Shown piece by piece: positions 9,918 through 20,393 of a stretch of DNA of 64,000 nucleotides. Numbering within the stretch: position 1 is the first letter of the stretch; every line of letters begins with the position of its first letter. The notes beneath the pieces are model-generated. The model was not told where the DNA came from and searched no databases. It saw nothing but the letters and a program-made list of their open reading frames with translations. The translations under genes were made by a program, and so were the position numbers. Source of the stretch: Yoonia sp. (GTDB lineage Bacteria > Pseudomonadota > Alphaproteobacteria > Rhodobacterales > Rhodobacteraceae); contig JALQUF010000003.1 of the NCBI GenBank assembly GCA_023263855.1, positions 20,657 to 84,656 of the forward strand, in the 5' to 3' direction.

Positions 9918-11129
9918 ATGGATACGGACTTGATAATTGTAGGCGGCGGGCTGAATGGGCCTGCTTTGGCACTGGCGGCAGCGCAGGCTGGTTTCACGGT
10001 GACAATCATTGACAGTTTGCCGCTTGATACTCGCAAGCGTGTTGACTTTGACGGGCGCAGCTATGCGCTTGCACATGCCTCCATGCGTCTTTTGCGCGGG
10101 ATCGGGATTTGGCCTGCCATCAGCGACAAGGCCCAACCGATGCTGGAGATCAAAGTCACCGACGGACGCGCGGGCGAAGGCCCATCGCCTTGGATGATGC
10201 ACTTTGACCATGCCGAAATCGAAGAAGGGCCGATGGGCTATATGGTCGAGGACCGACACCTGCGGCGGGCGTTCCTTGATGCCATGGCAGAGGAGGATCG
10301 CATCACCCATCTGTCTGGCGAAACGGTCGTGGCGCAATCAACAGGCCCCGCCAGCGCCACTGTCACACTTGCATCCGGCGCCCAAATCACCGGCAAGCTG
10401 CTGATCGGCTCGGACGGGCGCAAAAGCGGCACCGCGACACGCGCCGGGATCAAACGCACCGGCTGGGGCTATGGGCAGACGGCCGTTGTCTGCGCTGTAA
10501 AGCATGAAAAACCGCACCACGGCATTGCGCATCAATTCTTCATGCCCAATGGTCCGCTGGCCATCTTGCCACTGACCAAGGATCGCAGCTCTATCGTCTG
10601 GAGCGAAACCGATGCGCGCGCCAAGGCCCTGATAGACATGAGCGACGATGACTTTCTTGCCGCCCTGCGCCCGGCCTTTGGCAGCTTCCTTGGGCAAATC
10701 AGCCTGACGGGGGCGCGGTTCAGCTATCCTTTGAACCTCACTCTTGCGAACAGCTTTGTTGCCGACCGGATTGCCCTGATTGGCGATGCGGCACACGGTG
10801 TGCATCCGATTGCAGGTCAGGGGTTAAACGCAGGTCTACGGGATGTTGCCGCCTTGGCAGATGTGTTGGAGCAAGCCCGTGCACGCGGCGAAGATATCGG
10901 CGGCACACAAACGCTCGCGCGCTATCAGCAGTGGCGGCGGTTTGATACAGCGACGCTGGCACTGGCCACCGATACGTTCAACAAGCTGTTTTCGAACGAT
11001 AACCCGCTTCTGCGGGCCGCGCGCGATATCGGAATGGGGCTGGTGAATGCCGCGCCCGGACTGCGCCGGACCTTCATCCGCGAAGCGGCCGGTCTGACAG
11101 GCGATCTGCCGCGCCTGATGCGCGGTTAG
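9918..11129 (+). CDS. UbiH/UbiF/VisC/COQ6-family FAD-dependent monooxygenase
   Basis: Rossmann IIVGGGLNGPALALAAAQAG and RIALIGDAAHGVHPIAGQGLNAGLRD. Confidence 0.92.
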   Translation: MDTDLIIVGGGLNGPALALAAAQAGFTVTIIDSLPLDTRKRVDFDGRSYALAHASMRLLRGIGIWPAISDKAQPMLEIKVTDGRAGEGPSPWMMHFDHAEIEEGPMGYMVEDRHLRRAFLDAMAEEDRITHLSGETVVAQSTGPASATVTLASGAQITGKLLIGSDGRKSGTATRAGIKRTGWGYGQTAVVCAVKHEKPHHGIAHQFFMPNGPLAILPLTKDRSSIVWSETDARAKALIDMSDDDFLAALRPAFGSFLGQISLTGARFSYPLNLTLANSFVADRIALIGDAAHGVHPIAGQGLNAGLRDVAALADVLEQARARGEDIGGTQTLARYQQWRRFDTATLALATDTFNKLFSNDNPLLRAARDIGMGLVNAAPGLRRTFIREAAGLTGDLPRLMRG

Positions 11130-11151
11130 ATCAAAGGGACGGAAAATGATG

Positions 11152-11174
11152 CCGCCCGCCGCAGCCGCGGGCGG
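11152..11174. other. GC-rich hairpin without U-tract
   Basis: CCGCCCGC-cgcagcc-GCGGGCGG, 8-bp perfect stem after the monooxygenase. Confidence 0.5.
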
Positions 11175-11565
11175 ACGTCCTAACTGCGCCTCTCGAATCA
11201 TCGACCACCACCCTGCGCGCTACTTCTTTATGCACGGCCATAATCGGTGCTTTTCGCTGAAAAAATGACCCAACGTCAGATTGAGCCCTTGGCCGTAACT
11301 CCGGCATGTCTGATCCCAGCCGCGTTACCTGTCACGCCAATGATGTGCCAAAGCCTTGGCGAGCAAAGCAAAAACAATAAGCTTTCGAAATGCTTTACAA
11401 AACGCATCATCAATTCTGTCAATTTATTTACTGAAAAAGCAAGCCTGTTCAGTTATTTGGCCTCGTTAATATTCGTATACAATAGAATACATTTACCGAT
11501 TGACGTGGGGTCTTGCGGCTAGGCTTCCAAAGCACCTCCCGTCGTATTCGTTAGGAGGAGCTACT

Positions 11566-13539
11566 ATGAACATCGAGACAAATTCACCGGCTGCGCCAAG
11601 CAAAGTTAAGGCTTCTGCTTCTGAGCGCGTGCCGCACGTCAATGCACAGCAATATCAATCGCTTTACGAAGCGTCACTGGCTGATCCTGATGCGTTCTGG
11701 GGGGAACAGGGCAAGCGTCTTGACTGGATCAAACCGTTTACCAAGGTGCAGAACGTCGATTTCACCCTTGGCAGTGTCTCGATAAAATGGTTCGAAGACG
11801 GTGTGCTGAATGTCTCGGCCAACTGCATCGACCGCCACCTTGAAACACGCGGCGATCAAACGGCGATCATCTGGGAACCGGATGATCCGAACGATAAAGC
11901 CCTGCACATCACTTACAAAGACCTGCACCGCAGCGTTTGTAAGATGGCCAATATTCTTGAAACGCTGGGCGTGCGCAAGGGCGACCGGGTCGTGATCTAC
12001 CTCCCCATGATCCCGGAAGCCGCTTATGCGATGCTGGCCTGCGCGCGCATCGGTGCGATCCATTCCATCGTCTTTGCCGGTTTTTCGCCTGACGCGCTGG
12101 GTGCGCGGATCAATGGCTGTGACGCCAAGGTTGTGATCACCGCAGACGAAGCCCCACGCGGGGGCCGCAAGACAGCATTGAAGTCCAACACCGATACGGC
12201 GCTTTTGCACTGCAACGACAAGGTAAAATGTCTAGTCGTCAAGCGAACTGGTGGCCAAACCACCTGGACGGACCGCGATTATGACTACAACGAAATGGCG
12301 CTTGAGGCGAACGACTACTGCGCCCCTGCCGAGATGAACGCCGAAGATCCGCTGTTTATTCTCTATACCTCCGGCTCGACCGGTCAGCCCAAGGGTGTCG
12401 TGCACACATCCGGCGGGTATCTGACCTATGCCGCCATGACGCATGAGATGGTGTTCGACTACCACAAAGGCGATGTCTTCTGGTGCACGGCCGATGTCGG
12501 CTGGGTCACGGGCCACAGCTATATCGTCTACGGCCCACTGGCGAATGGCGCGACCACGATCATGTTTGAAGGTGTGCCCACCTACCCCGATGCAGGCCGG
12601 TTCTGGGCCGTCTGTGAAAAATACAAGGTCAACCAGTTCTACACAGCCCCCACTGCGATCCGCGCTTTGATGGCGGCAGGCAATGACCCTGTCGAGAAAT
12701 ATGATCTCTCTGATCTGCGCGTTCTTGGCACGGTGGGCGAGCCGATCAACCCCGAAGCGTGGAATTGGTACAATGACGTCGTCGGCAAGGGCAAATGCCC
12801 CATCGTCGATACGTGGTGGCAGACGGAAACCGGCGGTCATCTGCTGACCCCCCTGCCCGGTGCGACAGAACTCAAGCCCGGCTCTGCACAACAGCCGTTC
12901 TTCGGCATCGTGCCCAAGGTCCTCGACCCGCAATCAGGCGAGGAAATTACAACAACCGAAGCCGAAGGCGTATTGGTTCTTGCCAGCAGTTGGCCCGGTC
13001 AGATGCGCACTGTCTGGGGCGACCATGAGCGGTTCGAGAAAACCTATTTCAGTGACTACAAAGGTTATTACTTCACAGGCGATGGCTGCAAACGCGACGC
13101 AGACGGCGATTACTGGATCACAGGCCGCGTTGATGACGTGATCAATGTCTCGGGCCACCGGATGGGGACCGCCGAAGTCGAAAGCGCGCTGGTCGCCCAT
13201 GCCAAAGTGGCCGAGGCCGCGGTTGTAGGTTATCCCCACGATCTTAAGGGGCAAGGCATCTACGCTTATGTCACCTTGATGAACGGGCAGGAACCATCCC
13301 CGGAACTGCGCAAGGAACTGGAAACTTGGGTCCGCACTGAAATCGGCCCCATCGCCAAGCCGGACCTGATCCAATGGGCCCCCGGGCTGCCGAAAACCCG
13401 CTCGGGCAAGATCATGCGCCGCATCCTGCGCAAGATCGCCGAGGATGATTTCGGCGCATTGGGTGACACGTCGACACTGGCGGAACCTGCCGTGGTTGAT
13501 GACCTGATCGAAAACCGCATGAACCGGAAGGACGCGTAA
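11566..13539 (+). CDS. acs: Acetyl-CoA synthetase
   Basis: [25 protein letters not shown]-type [34 protein letters not shown]. Start trimmed to MNIETN with AGGAGG upstream. Confidence 0.97.
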   Translation: MNIETNSPAAPSKVKASASERVPHVNAQQYQSLYEASLADPDAFWGEQGKRLDWIKPFTKVQNVDFTLGSVSIKWFEDGVLNVSANCIDRHLETRGDQTAIIWEPDDPNDKALHITYKDLHRSVCKMANILETLGVRKGDRVVIYLPMIPEAAYAMLACARIGAIHSIVFAGFSPDALGARINGCDAKVVITADEAPRGGRKTALKSNTDTALLHCNDKVKCLVVKRTGGQTTWTDRDYDYNEMALEANDYCAPAEMNAEDPLFILYTSGSTGQPKGVVHTSGGYLTYAAMTHEMVFDYHKGDVFWCTADVGWVTGHSYIVYGPLANGATTIMFEGVPTYPDAGRFWAVCEKYKVNQFYTAPTAIRALMAAGNDPVEKYDLSDLRVLGTVGEPINPEAWNWYNDVVGKGKCPIVDTWWQTETGGHLLTPLPGATELKPGSAQQPFFGIVPKVLDPQSGEEITTTEAEGVLVLASSWPGQMRTVWGDHERFEKTYFSDYKGYYFTGDGCKRDADGDYWITGRVDDVINVSGHRMGTAEVESALVAHAKVAEAAVVGYPHDLKGQGIYAYVTLMNGQEPSPELRKELETWVRTEIGPIAKPDLIQWAPGLPKTRSGKIMRRILRKIAEDDFGALGDTSTLAEPAVVDDLIENRMNRKDA

Positions 13540-14225
13540 TGGACGGCTCTCGTACACCGCAAACACCACCGGTTCTGATCCTGCTGGGGCCTCCGGGTGC
13601 AGGCAAGGGCACGCAGGCACGGATGCTGGAAGACCGCTTTGGCCTTGTGCAACTGTCCACCGGCGATTTGCTGCGTGCCGCGGTTGCGTCGGGCTCTGAG
13701 GCGGGCCGCGCAGCCAAAGCCGTGATGGAAGCCGGTGATCTGGTCAGCGATGACATCGTCATCGCTATTTTGCGCGACAGGCTTGCCGCACCCGACTGCA
13801 CCAACGGTGTGATCCTCGATGGTTTCCCACGGACCACGACGCAGGCCGAGGCGTTGGATGTGATGCTGGCCGAGAGCGGCCAACAGATCGATGCCGCGAT
13901 CCTGCTGGAAGTTGACGACGCGAAAATGGTGACACGTATCGCAGGCCGCTTTACCTGCGGTGCCTGCGGCGAAGGATACCATGACACATTCAAGGCACCC
14001 AAGGTAGCCGACACCTGCGACAGTTGCGGCGCACAGCAAATGACGCGCCGTGCCGATGACAACGCAGAAACCGTGGCGTCACGCCTTGAGGCGTATCACG
14101 CCCAAACGGCACCGCTGATCACATACTACGCCGACAAAGGCGCGCTGCGCCGGGTCGACGCAATGGGAGAGATTGCCGAGATCCAGCAGGCCATTGCGGC
14201 CCTGACGGAAAGCGCAATGCAGTAA
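13539..14225 (+). CDS. adk: Adenylate kinase with tetracysteine (zinc-type) LID
   Basis: LGPPGAGKGTQA P-loop; LID FTCGACGEGYHDTFKAP...TCDSCG; ATG overlaps the acs stop. Confidence 0.95.
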   Translation: MDGSRTPQTPPVLILLGPPGAGKGTQARMLEDRFGLVQLSTGDLLRAAVASGSEAGRAAKAVMEAGDLVSDDIVIAILRDRLAAPDCTNGVILDGFPRTTTQAEALDVMLAESGQQIDAAILLEVDDAKMVTRIAGRFTCGACGEGYHDTFKAPKVADTCDSCGAQQMTRRADDNAETVASRLEAYHAQTAPLITYYADKGALRRVDAMGEIAEIQQAIAALTESAMQ

Positions 14226-14235
14226 AGAATTTGTC

Positions 14236-14252
14236 CGGGCGATGATCGCCCG
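14236..14252 (+). other. Intercistronic hairpin adk/DUF4212
   Basis: CGGGCGA-tga-TCGCCCG. Confidence 0.6.
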
Positions 14253-14289
14253 AAGCAAAGTTAGCCAATAAATGAAGGAGGAGCGCCAG

Positions 14290-14571
14290 ATGGCGGAACA
14301 AACAAAGGCTGCGAAAGCAGATAGTGACGGGGCGGGCTACTGGGCCGCCAACGTCCGGATAATTCTAGTAAGCTTGGTGATATGGGCCGTCGTGTCCTTT
14401 GGCTTTGGCATTTTGCTACGCCCCATGCTGTCCGGTATCTCGGTCGGCGGCACCGACCTTGGGTTCTGGTTCGCCCAGCAAGGCTCAATTCTTGTCTTTC
14501 TCGCGCTGATCTTTTTCTACGCCTGGCGGATGAACAAACTGGACCGTGAATACGGCGTCGAGGAGGACTGA
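14290..14571 (+). CDS. DUF4212 protein (small subunit of sodium:solute symporter)
   Basis: Two-TM small protein directly upstream of an SSS transporter; YWAANVRIILVSLVIWAVVSFGFGILL. Confidence 0.88.
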   Translation: MAEQTKAAKADSDGAGYWAANVRIILVSLVIWAVVSFGFGILLRPMLSGISVGGTDLGFWFAQQGSILVFLALIFFYAWRMNKLDREYGVEED

Positions 14572-14574
14572 TTT

Positions 14575-16374
14575 ATGGAACAGTTTACCATTAACCTGCT
14601 GTTTGTGGGCGCGTCCTTTGCGCTCTACATCGGCATCGCGATTTGGGCCCGTGCCGGGTCTACGTCAGAATTCTATGCCGCCGGTCGGGGTGTGCACCCT
14701 GTCACCAACGGTATGGCCACCGCGGCAGACTGGATGTCTGCGGCGTCTTTCATCTCGATGGCGGGTCTGATCGCCTTTACCGGCTACGACAACTCATCCT
14801 TCCTGATGGGCTGGACCGGCGGTTATGTGCTTTTGGCGCTGCTCTTGGCACCCTATCTGCGCAAGTTCGGCAAGTTCACTGTGTCCGAGTTTATCGGTGA
14901 TCGTTTCTACTCACCGACAGCACGTATGGTGGCTGTGATCTGTCTGATCGTTGCGTCCACGACGTATGTGATCGGCCAGATGACGGGTGTCGGCGTGGCC
15001 TTTGGCCGCTTCTTGGAAATCTCGAACACGGCTGGTCTGTTGATCGGTGCCTGCGTTGTGTTTGCCTATGCGGTTTTCGGCGGCATGAAAGGTGTGACCT
15101 ACACGCAGGTTGCGCAGTATGTTGTGTTGATCATGGCCTACACCATTCCTGCTGTGTTCATCTCACTGCAACTGACAGGCACACCAATTCCTGCGCTGGG
15201 TCTGTTCTCTGAGACCACATCGACAGGTGCGGAAGGCAGCGTCTATCTGCTGACCAAGCTTGACCAGATCGTCACCGACCTTGGTTTTGCAAGCTACACC
15301 GAAGCGCACAAAGACAACCTCAACATGGTTCTCTTCACGCTGTCGCTGATGATCGGTACAGCGGGTCTGCCCCACGTCATCATGCGTTTCTTCACCGTAC
15401 CAAAGGTGTCAGACGCACGTTGGTCCGCCGGTTGGGCGCTGGTTTTCATCGCATTGTTGTACCTCACAGCCCCTGCTGTTGGTGCCATGGCGCGCCTGAA
15501 CATCACCGAACTGATGTGGCCAAATGGCACATCGGGTGAGCCTGTATCGGTTCAAACCATCGAAACCGCACCAGAGTACGACTGGATGCTGACATGGCAG
15601 AAAACCGGTCTTCTTGATTGGGAAGACAAGAACGGCGATGGCCTGATCCAGTACTACAACGACGGGTCCGAGGCGATGGCAGAACGTGCTGCGGCAAACG
15701 GCTGGGAAGGCAACGAACTGACCAACTTCAACCGTGACATCCTTGTTCTGGCGAACCCGGAAATTGCCAATCTGCCCGGTTGGGTGATCGGTCTGGTCGC
15801 TGCGGGTGGTCTGGCGGCTGCGCTGTCTACTGCGGCGGGTCTGCTGCTGGCAATTTCCTCTGCGGTCAGCCACGACTTGTTGAAGGGTCAGTTGACACCA
15901 AACATGTCTGAAAAGGCAGAGCTGATGTCAGCCCGTATCGCTATGGCGGTTGCCATTGCGGTGGCCACGATCCTTGGCCTGAACCCACCAGGATTTGCGG
16001 CGCAAACCGTGGCCTTGGCCTTTGGTCTGGCAGCAGCGTCGATCTTCCCTGCCTTGATGATGGGTATCTTCTCCAAGCGCATCAACAACGTGGGCGCAGT
16101 ATCGGGTATGTTGTCCGGTCTGATCTTCACACTGGTCTACATCTTCCTGCACAAAGGTTGGCTGTTCATCGCCGGGACAAACTCTTTCCCCGATACCGTT
16201 GACGGCTCACTCTTCGGAATCCAGTCTACCGCGATCGGTGCGATTGGTGCTTTGATCAACTTCGCAGTCGCCTATGGTGTCTCGATGATGACCAAAGATA
16301 CTCCGCAAGAGATCAAAGACCTGGTCGAAAGCGTCCGTATCCCTGCCGGTGCAGGTGGTGCTGTCGATCACTAA
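14575..16374 (+). CDS. Sodium:solute symporter, VC_2705-type (acetate/monocarboxylate)
   Basis: SSS-family multi-TM protein (FYAAGRGVHPVTNGMATAADWMSAASFISMAG) in acs operon. Confidence 0.92.
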   Translation: MEQFTINLLFVGASFALYIGIAIWARAGSTSEFYAAGRGVHPVTNGMATAADWMSAASFISMAGLIAFTGYDNSSFLMGWTGGYVLLALLLAPYLRKFGKFTVSEFIGDRFYSPTARMVAVICLIVASTTYVIGQMTGVGVAFGRFLEISNTAGLLIGACVVFAYAVFGGMKGVTYTQVAQYVVLIMAYTIPAVFISLQLTGTPIPALGLFSETTSTGAEGSVYLLTKLDQIVTDLGFASYTEAHKDNLNMVLFTLSLMIGTAGLPHVIMRFFTVPKVSDARWSAGWALVFIALLYLTAPAVGAMARLNITELMWPNGTSGEPVSVQTIETAPEYDWMLTWQKTGLLDWEDKNGDGLIQYYNDGSEAMAERAAANGWEGNELTNFNRDILVLANPEIANLPGWVIGLVAAGGLAAALSTAAGLLLAISSAVSHDLLKGQLTPNMSEKAELMSARIAMAVAIAVATILGLNPPGFAAQTVALAFGLAAASIFPALMMGIFSKRINNVGAVSGMLSGLIFTLVYIFLHKGWLFIAGTNSFPDTVDGSLFGIQSTAIGAIGALINFAVAYGVSMMTKDTPQEIKDLVESVRIPAGAGGAVDH

Positions 16375-16381
16375 GAAAATC

Positions 16382-16409
16382 GGGCCAGCAGCAATCAGGT
16401 TGCTGGCCC
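16382..16409 (+). other. Intercistronic hairpin symporter/DUF294
   Basis: GGGCCAGCA-gcaatcaggt-TGCTGGCCC, 9-bp perfect stem, no U-tract. Confidence 0.65.
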
Positions 16410-16444
16410 ACACCCAATAAGATGCGTTTTCGCGAGACATCTGA

Positions 16445-18271
16445 ATGACCGACACCGCACTTTCGTTCCTCAAGCAGCTTCACCCTTATGACGCCCTTCC
16501 AGACAGGGCGTTTCATGCGTTGTGGAAAGATGTGATGTTTCGGACTTACCCGGCGGGCACCAAGATTTACGATCTGGGTGAAGAGCTGGACGGCCTTTAC
16601 GTCGTTGAAAGTGGTCAGGTCACGGTGCGCGATGAAAACGGCAACATTATTTCCCAACTCCAGCGCGAAAACTCTTTCGGAGAGCGCGGCCTGATCAAAC
16701 ACGGCAACGCAGTCACATCGGCTTACGCCCAGGATGATTGCCGCCTGATCTGTATTCCGCCAACCGTCTTTCACAAACTGCGCGCAGACCATGAACCATT
16801 CCGCCGCTTCTTTGACAGAACACGCGCGACGACCACAAATGATGCGCTCGACACGTTTGACCTGACACGCGTGCAGGTGGAAACACTGATGGTCCCCGAC
16901 CCTGTAACCTGCGCACCCGCCATGACCATTCAGGCCGCCGCGCAAAAAATGCGCAAAGACCGGATTTCCTGTCTCTGCGTCGTTGAAAAGAAAAAACTGA
17001 TCGGCATTCTGACCGTCCGCGATTTGTCAGGCAAAGCGCTGGCCCAAGGGCTGGCCCATGACACACCGGTCAGTCAGATCATGACACCTGATCCACGGGT
17101 GCTGTCACCATCAGCCATCGGCTCGGACGTGCTGCATATGATGATGGAATATCGGCTGGGGCACTTGCCAATCGTCGAAGCAGGCAAACTGGTTGGCATC
17201 GTCACCCAGACCGATCTGACCCGCTTTCAGGCCTCCAACACCGCTGGTTTCGTATCCGAGGCCGCACGTGCCGAGACCACCGAAGACCTTGCGGCTGTCA
17301 CCAAACGCATTCCCAATCTGCTGGTCCAACTGGTTGCGGCCGGCAACCGGCATGACGTTGTGACGCGGATGATCACCGATATTGCAGATGTCGTCACCCG
17401 GCGGCTGCTTGCACAAGCCGAAGAAAAATTTGGCCCGCCCCCGGCCCGCTATGTCTGGCTGGCCTGCGGCAGCCAAGGACGGCAGGAACAAACCGGTGTT
17501 TCGGACCAAGACAACTGCCTGATCCTTGAGGACGATATCGACGAACGCGCGCTGTCTTACTTTGAGCCCTTCGCGCAATTTGTCAGCGACGGGTTGGATG
17601 CTTGCGGCTACGTTTATTGCCCCGGCGATATGATGGCGACGAACCCGCGTTGGCGACAGCCTGTGTCGGTCTGGCACGAGTATTTCCAGCATTGGATCAA
17701 GAGCCCCAGCAAAGAGGCGCAGATGCTGGCCTCGGTCATGTTTGATCTGCGGCCCATCGGTGGCGACTTTAGCCTGTTCGACGGTCTTCAGGCCGAGACT
17801 TTAAAGGCGGCGTCAGCCAATTCGATCTTTACCGCGCATATGGCAACCAATGCGCTGACCCACGCCACACCTCTTGGGCTGCTGAAAGGGCTTGCCACTA
17901 TCCGTTCGGGCGAACACCGGAACACCGTTGATATGAAACTGAGCGGCGTTGTCCCTGTGGTAGACCTTGGGCGCATGTATGCCTTGCAAGGCAACCTTGA
18001 GCCTGTGAACACCCGCGCGCGCTTGCAAGCAGCGATTGCCAGCGATGTGATCAGCACCAGCGGCGGGCGTGACCTGTTGGATGCGTATGATCTGGTTGCG
18101 CAAACGCGGCTGGACCACCAGGCGCGGCTGATCAAACGCGGCAAAGCGCCTGACAACTTTCTGCCCCCGGCGGAATTGTCCGCCTTTGAGCGCAGCCACT
18201 TGCGCGACGCCTTTGTCGTGATCAAAACAATGCAATCAGCCTTGATGCAGGGAAGAAGCGTCTTGGGCTAA
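16445..18271 (+). CDS. DUF294 nucleotidyltransferase-like protein with cNMP-binding and CBS domains
   Basis: cNMP domain (GTKIYDLGEELDGLYVVESGQVTV...FGERGLI), two CBS units, NTase motif CGSQGRQEQTGVSDQDNCLIL. Confidence 0.9.
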   Translation: MTDTALSFLKQLHPYDALPDRAFHALWKDVMFRTYPAGTKIYDLGEELDGLYVVESGQVTVRDENGNIISQLQRENSFGERGLIKHGNAVTSAYAQDDCRLICIPPTVFHKLRADHEPFRRFFDRTRATTTNDALDTFDLTRVQVETLMVPDPVTCAPAMTIQAAAQKMRKDRISCLCVVEKKKLIGILTVRDLSGKALAQGLAHDTPVSQIMTPDPRVLSPSAIGSDVLHMMMEYRLGHLPIVEAGKLVGIVTQTDLTRFQASNTAGFVSEAARAETTEDLAAVTKRIPNLLVQLVAAGNRHDVVTRMITDIADVVTRRLLAQAEEKFGPPPARYVWLACGSQGRQEQTGVSDQDNCLILEDDIDERALSYFEPFAQFVSDGLDACGYVYCPGDMMATNPRWRQPVSVWHEYFQHWIKSPSKEAQMLASVMFDLRPIGGDFSLFDGLQAETLKAASANSIFTAHMATNALTHATPLGLLKGLATIRSGEHRNTVDMKLSGVVPVVDLGRMYALQGNLEPVNTRARLQAAIASDVISTSGGRDLLDAYDLVAQTRLDHQARLIKRGKAPDNFLPPAELSAFERSHLRDAFVVIKTMQSALMQGRSVLG

Positions 18272-18298
18272 AAGACATAAAAACAGGGAGGAGGCCCC

Positions 18299-18820
18299 AT
18301 GTTTTTCGAACTGATCGGCACCATTGTGGCAGGTGCGTCGGCCGCATTGCTGGTGTGGGCGCTCAATCGCACGCTCAAAGGACGGTTGCCAAAGTGGTTG
18401 ATCCCCGCCTCTGCGGGGGCCGCGATGCTGGCCGCGACAATTTCGAGCGAATACAGCTGGTATTCCCGCACCATTGCGACAATGCCCGAAGGCATGGTCG
18501 TGGCGCAAACGATCGAGGAAACCGCATTCTACCGCCCGTGGACTTATACCGCCCCGTTTATTTCCCGCTATGTTGCCGTTGATCAACTCAGCACCCGGAC
18601 GCACCCCGACCACCCCGACCAACGCCTTGTTGATCTGGTGTTCTATGGCCGCTGGACCCGCACCGCAAAGGTGCCCATGCTGTTTGATTGCGCCAGTAAT
18701 CGCCGCGCCGATGTAGTGGACGGGATCACCTTTGGCGAGGACGGGGCCGTCACCGGCGCACAATGGTTCCCGCTTGATCCTGCGGACCCCCTACTCAGGA
18801 CAGCCTGCGAGGACGTGTAA
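18299..18820 (+). CDS. Conserved hypothetical protein in acs/DUF294/dnaQ cluster
   Basis: N-terminal TM segment; in operon between DUF294 and DnaQ-like genes. Confidence 0.7.
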   Translation: MFFELIGTIVAGASAALLVWALNRTLKGRLPKWLIPASAGAAMLAATISSEYSWYSRTIATMPEGMVVAQTIEETAFYRPWTYTAPFISRYVAVDQLSTRTHPDHPDQRLVDLVFYGRWTRTAKVPMLFDCASNRRADVVDGITFGEDGAVTGAQWFPLDPADPLLRTACEDV

Positions 18821-18821
18821 C

Positions 18822-20207
18822 ATGACCCAGCTCAGCCTGCGTTTGCGTGTTTTCCTGTTTTTCTGCCTGATCGGCATCGGCGGGATCGCCGTGGTGCTGG
18901 GGGCGCTTGTTCTGGGGTATCGGCAACTCGGCATGCCCGAGGCATTTTCGGCCTTCACGACCGTCGCCATCACGGCTGGTTTCGGGATACTGGCCTTGGC
19001 CACCTTTGTCTGGCGGCTTTTTGATGAAAACATCAGCAAACCGATCGAGGCATTGGCGGCGCAAATCAGGGTCCGCGCGGATTCCGGTATTGATACGGTA
19101 TTGGATGAAAAAGCCGCGAAATACCTTGGTGACTTGGGGCCCGCCGCCCATGCGATCAGCCATAAACTGGGTGAAGCCTCACAGGCCACTGCTGAAACGG
19201 TTGCACAAAGGACCGGCCGCCTGGAACGCCAGCGCGCCCAGCTTTTGCGTATTCTGTCCGATATTCCGGTCGCTGTGATCGTCGCGACACCCGATGACCA
19301 GATTGTCCTTTATGATGGGCAAGCCGCCGATCTGATGGAACAGGAAGCCTCTGCTCGTTTGAACGGTTCTGTCTGCGACTATCTTGATGCGGCGACATTG
19401 CACAAGACCCTCGCCAAGATGAAAAAGCGCAAAGTGACGCGCGGCCCAATCGCGATCAAAGGAAAGTCCGGCGCGATCTATTCCGGCCACGTCCGCGTCT
19501 TTGATGATGGCAGCGGCTATATGATCATGCTTGAACCACTCGCCCCGGATGCCGCGCGCCCGTTGGTTTATGACTTTGACCTGTTTGACCAGACACCTGC
19601 GGCAGACATCAATCAATCAAACCTGCGCGATCTGACATTCGTTGTCTTCGACAGCGAAACCACCGGGCTTGATCCCCAAAAAGATGACGTTGTCCAATTG
19701 GGCGCGGTGCGGATCGTCAATGGCCGCGTGATTGCGTCTGAAACCTTCGAAACACTCGTCAATCCGGGTCGCGCAATCCCGGCGCAATCCACCAAAGTGC
19801 ATGGGATCAGCAATGCGATGGTCAAAGATGCACCCGCCTTTGCTGACGTGCGCCAGAAATTCCAAACCTACGTGTCCAAGGCCGTGCTTGTCGCGCACAA
19901 CGCCCCGTTTGACATGGCGTTTCTCAACCGCGATGGGCCGGCCTTTGAGAACCCGGTGATGGACACCGTCCACCTGTCCGCGATCGTTTTCGGTGGATCT
20001 GCCGTACATACGCTTGATGCCTTGTGCGAACGGCTTGAAGTCACAATACCTGACGCCCTACGCCACACCGCCCTTGGCGACGCAATGGCAACCGCTCAGG
20101 CCTTTGCGGCCCTGCTGCCCATTCTTGAGGCGCGCGGTTTCAAGACGTTTTCAGATGTCCGCAAAGAGGCACTCAAGCATCGCCGGATTCTGGAAGTGCA
20201 CGAATAG
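18822..20207 (+). CDS. Membrane-anchored DnaQ-like 3'-5' exonuclease with PAS-like middle region
   Basis: Two N-terminal TMs; DEDDh motifs FDSETTG, AHNAPFDMAFL, RHTALGDAMAT intact. Confidence 0.87.
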   Translation: MTQLSLRLRVFLFFCLIGIGGIAVVLGALVLGYRQLGMPEAFSAFTTVAITAGFGILALATFVWRLFDENISKPIEALAAQIRVRADSGIDTVLDEKAAKYLGDLGPAAHAISHKLGEASQATAETVAQRTGRLERQRAQLLRILSDIPVAVIVATPDDQIVLYDGQAADLMEQEASARLNGSVCDYLDAATLHKTLAKMKKRKVTRGPIAIKGKSGAIYSGHVRVFDDGSGYMIMLEPLAPDAARPLVYDFDLFDQTPAADINQSNLRDLTFVVFDSETTGLDPQKDDVVQLGAVRIVNGRVIASETFETLVNPGRAIPAQSTKVHGISNAMVKDAPAFADVRQKFQTYVSKAVLVAHNAPFDMAFLNRDGPAFENPVMDTVHLSAIVFGGSAVHTLDALCERLEVTIPDALRHTALGDAMATAQAFAALLPILEARGFKTFSDVRKEALKHRRILEVHE

Positions 20208-20213
20208 CGACCG

Positions 20214-20393
20214 CTAGTCCAGTGGCCGCGCTTCGTCGATCAACATAACGGGAATGCCATTGCGGATCGGGAATGCGACCTTGCCCGCTTTGCTGACCAG
20301 TTCCTGCTTTTCGGCATCATAGATCAGCGTGGCCTGCGTCATGGGGCAGACCAGCGCCTCAAGCATCTTGGGGTCAAACGCTGTTTCGCTCAT
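20214..20393 (-). CDS. Trm112 family protein, 59 aa (not in supplied ORF track)
   Basis: Minus-strand translation [63 protein letters not shown] overlap with the LON-domain gene. Confidence 0.88.
   Translation of the reverse strand: MSETAFDPKMLEALVCPMTQATLIYDAEKQELVSKAGKVAFPIRNGIPVMLIDEARPLD

Noticed and set aside
11247-11522. 91-aa ORF in the acs upstream region
   Set aside because: AT-rich promoter region, no SD, and composition unlike neighbouring proteins.
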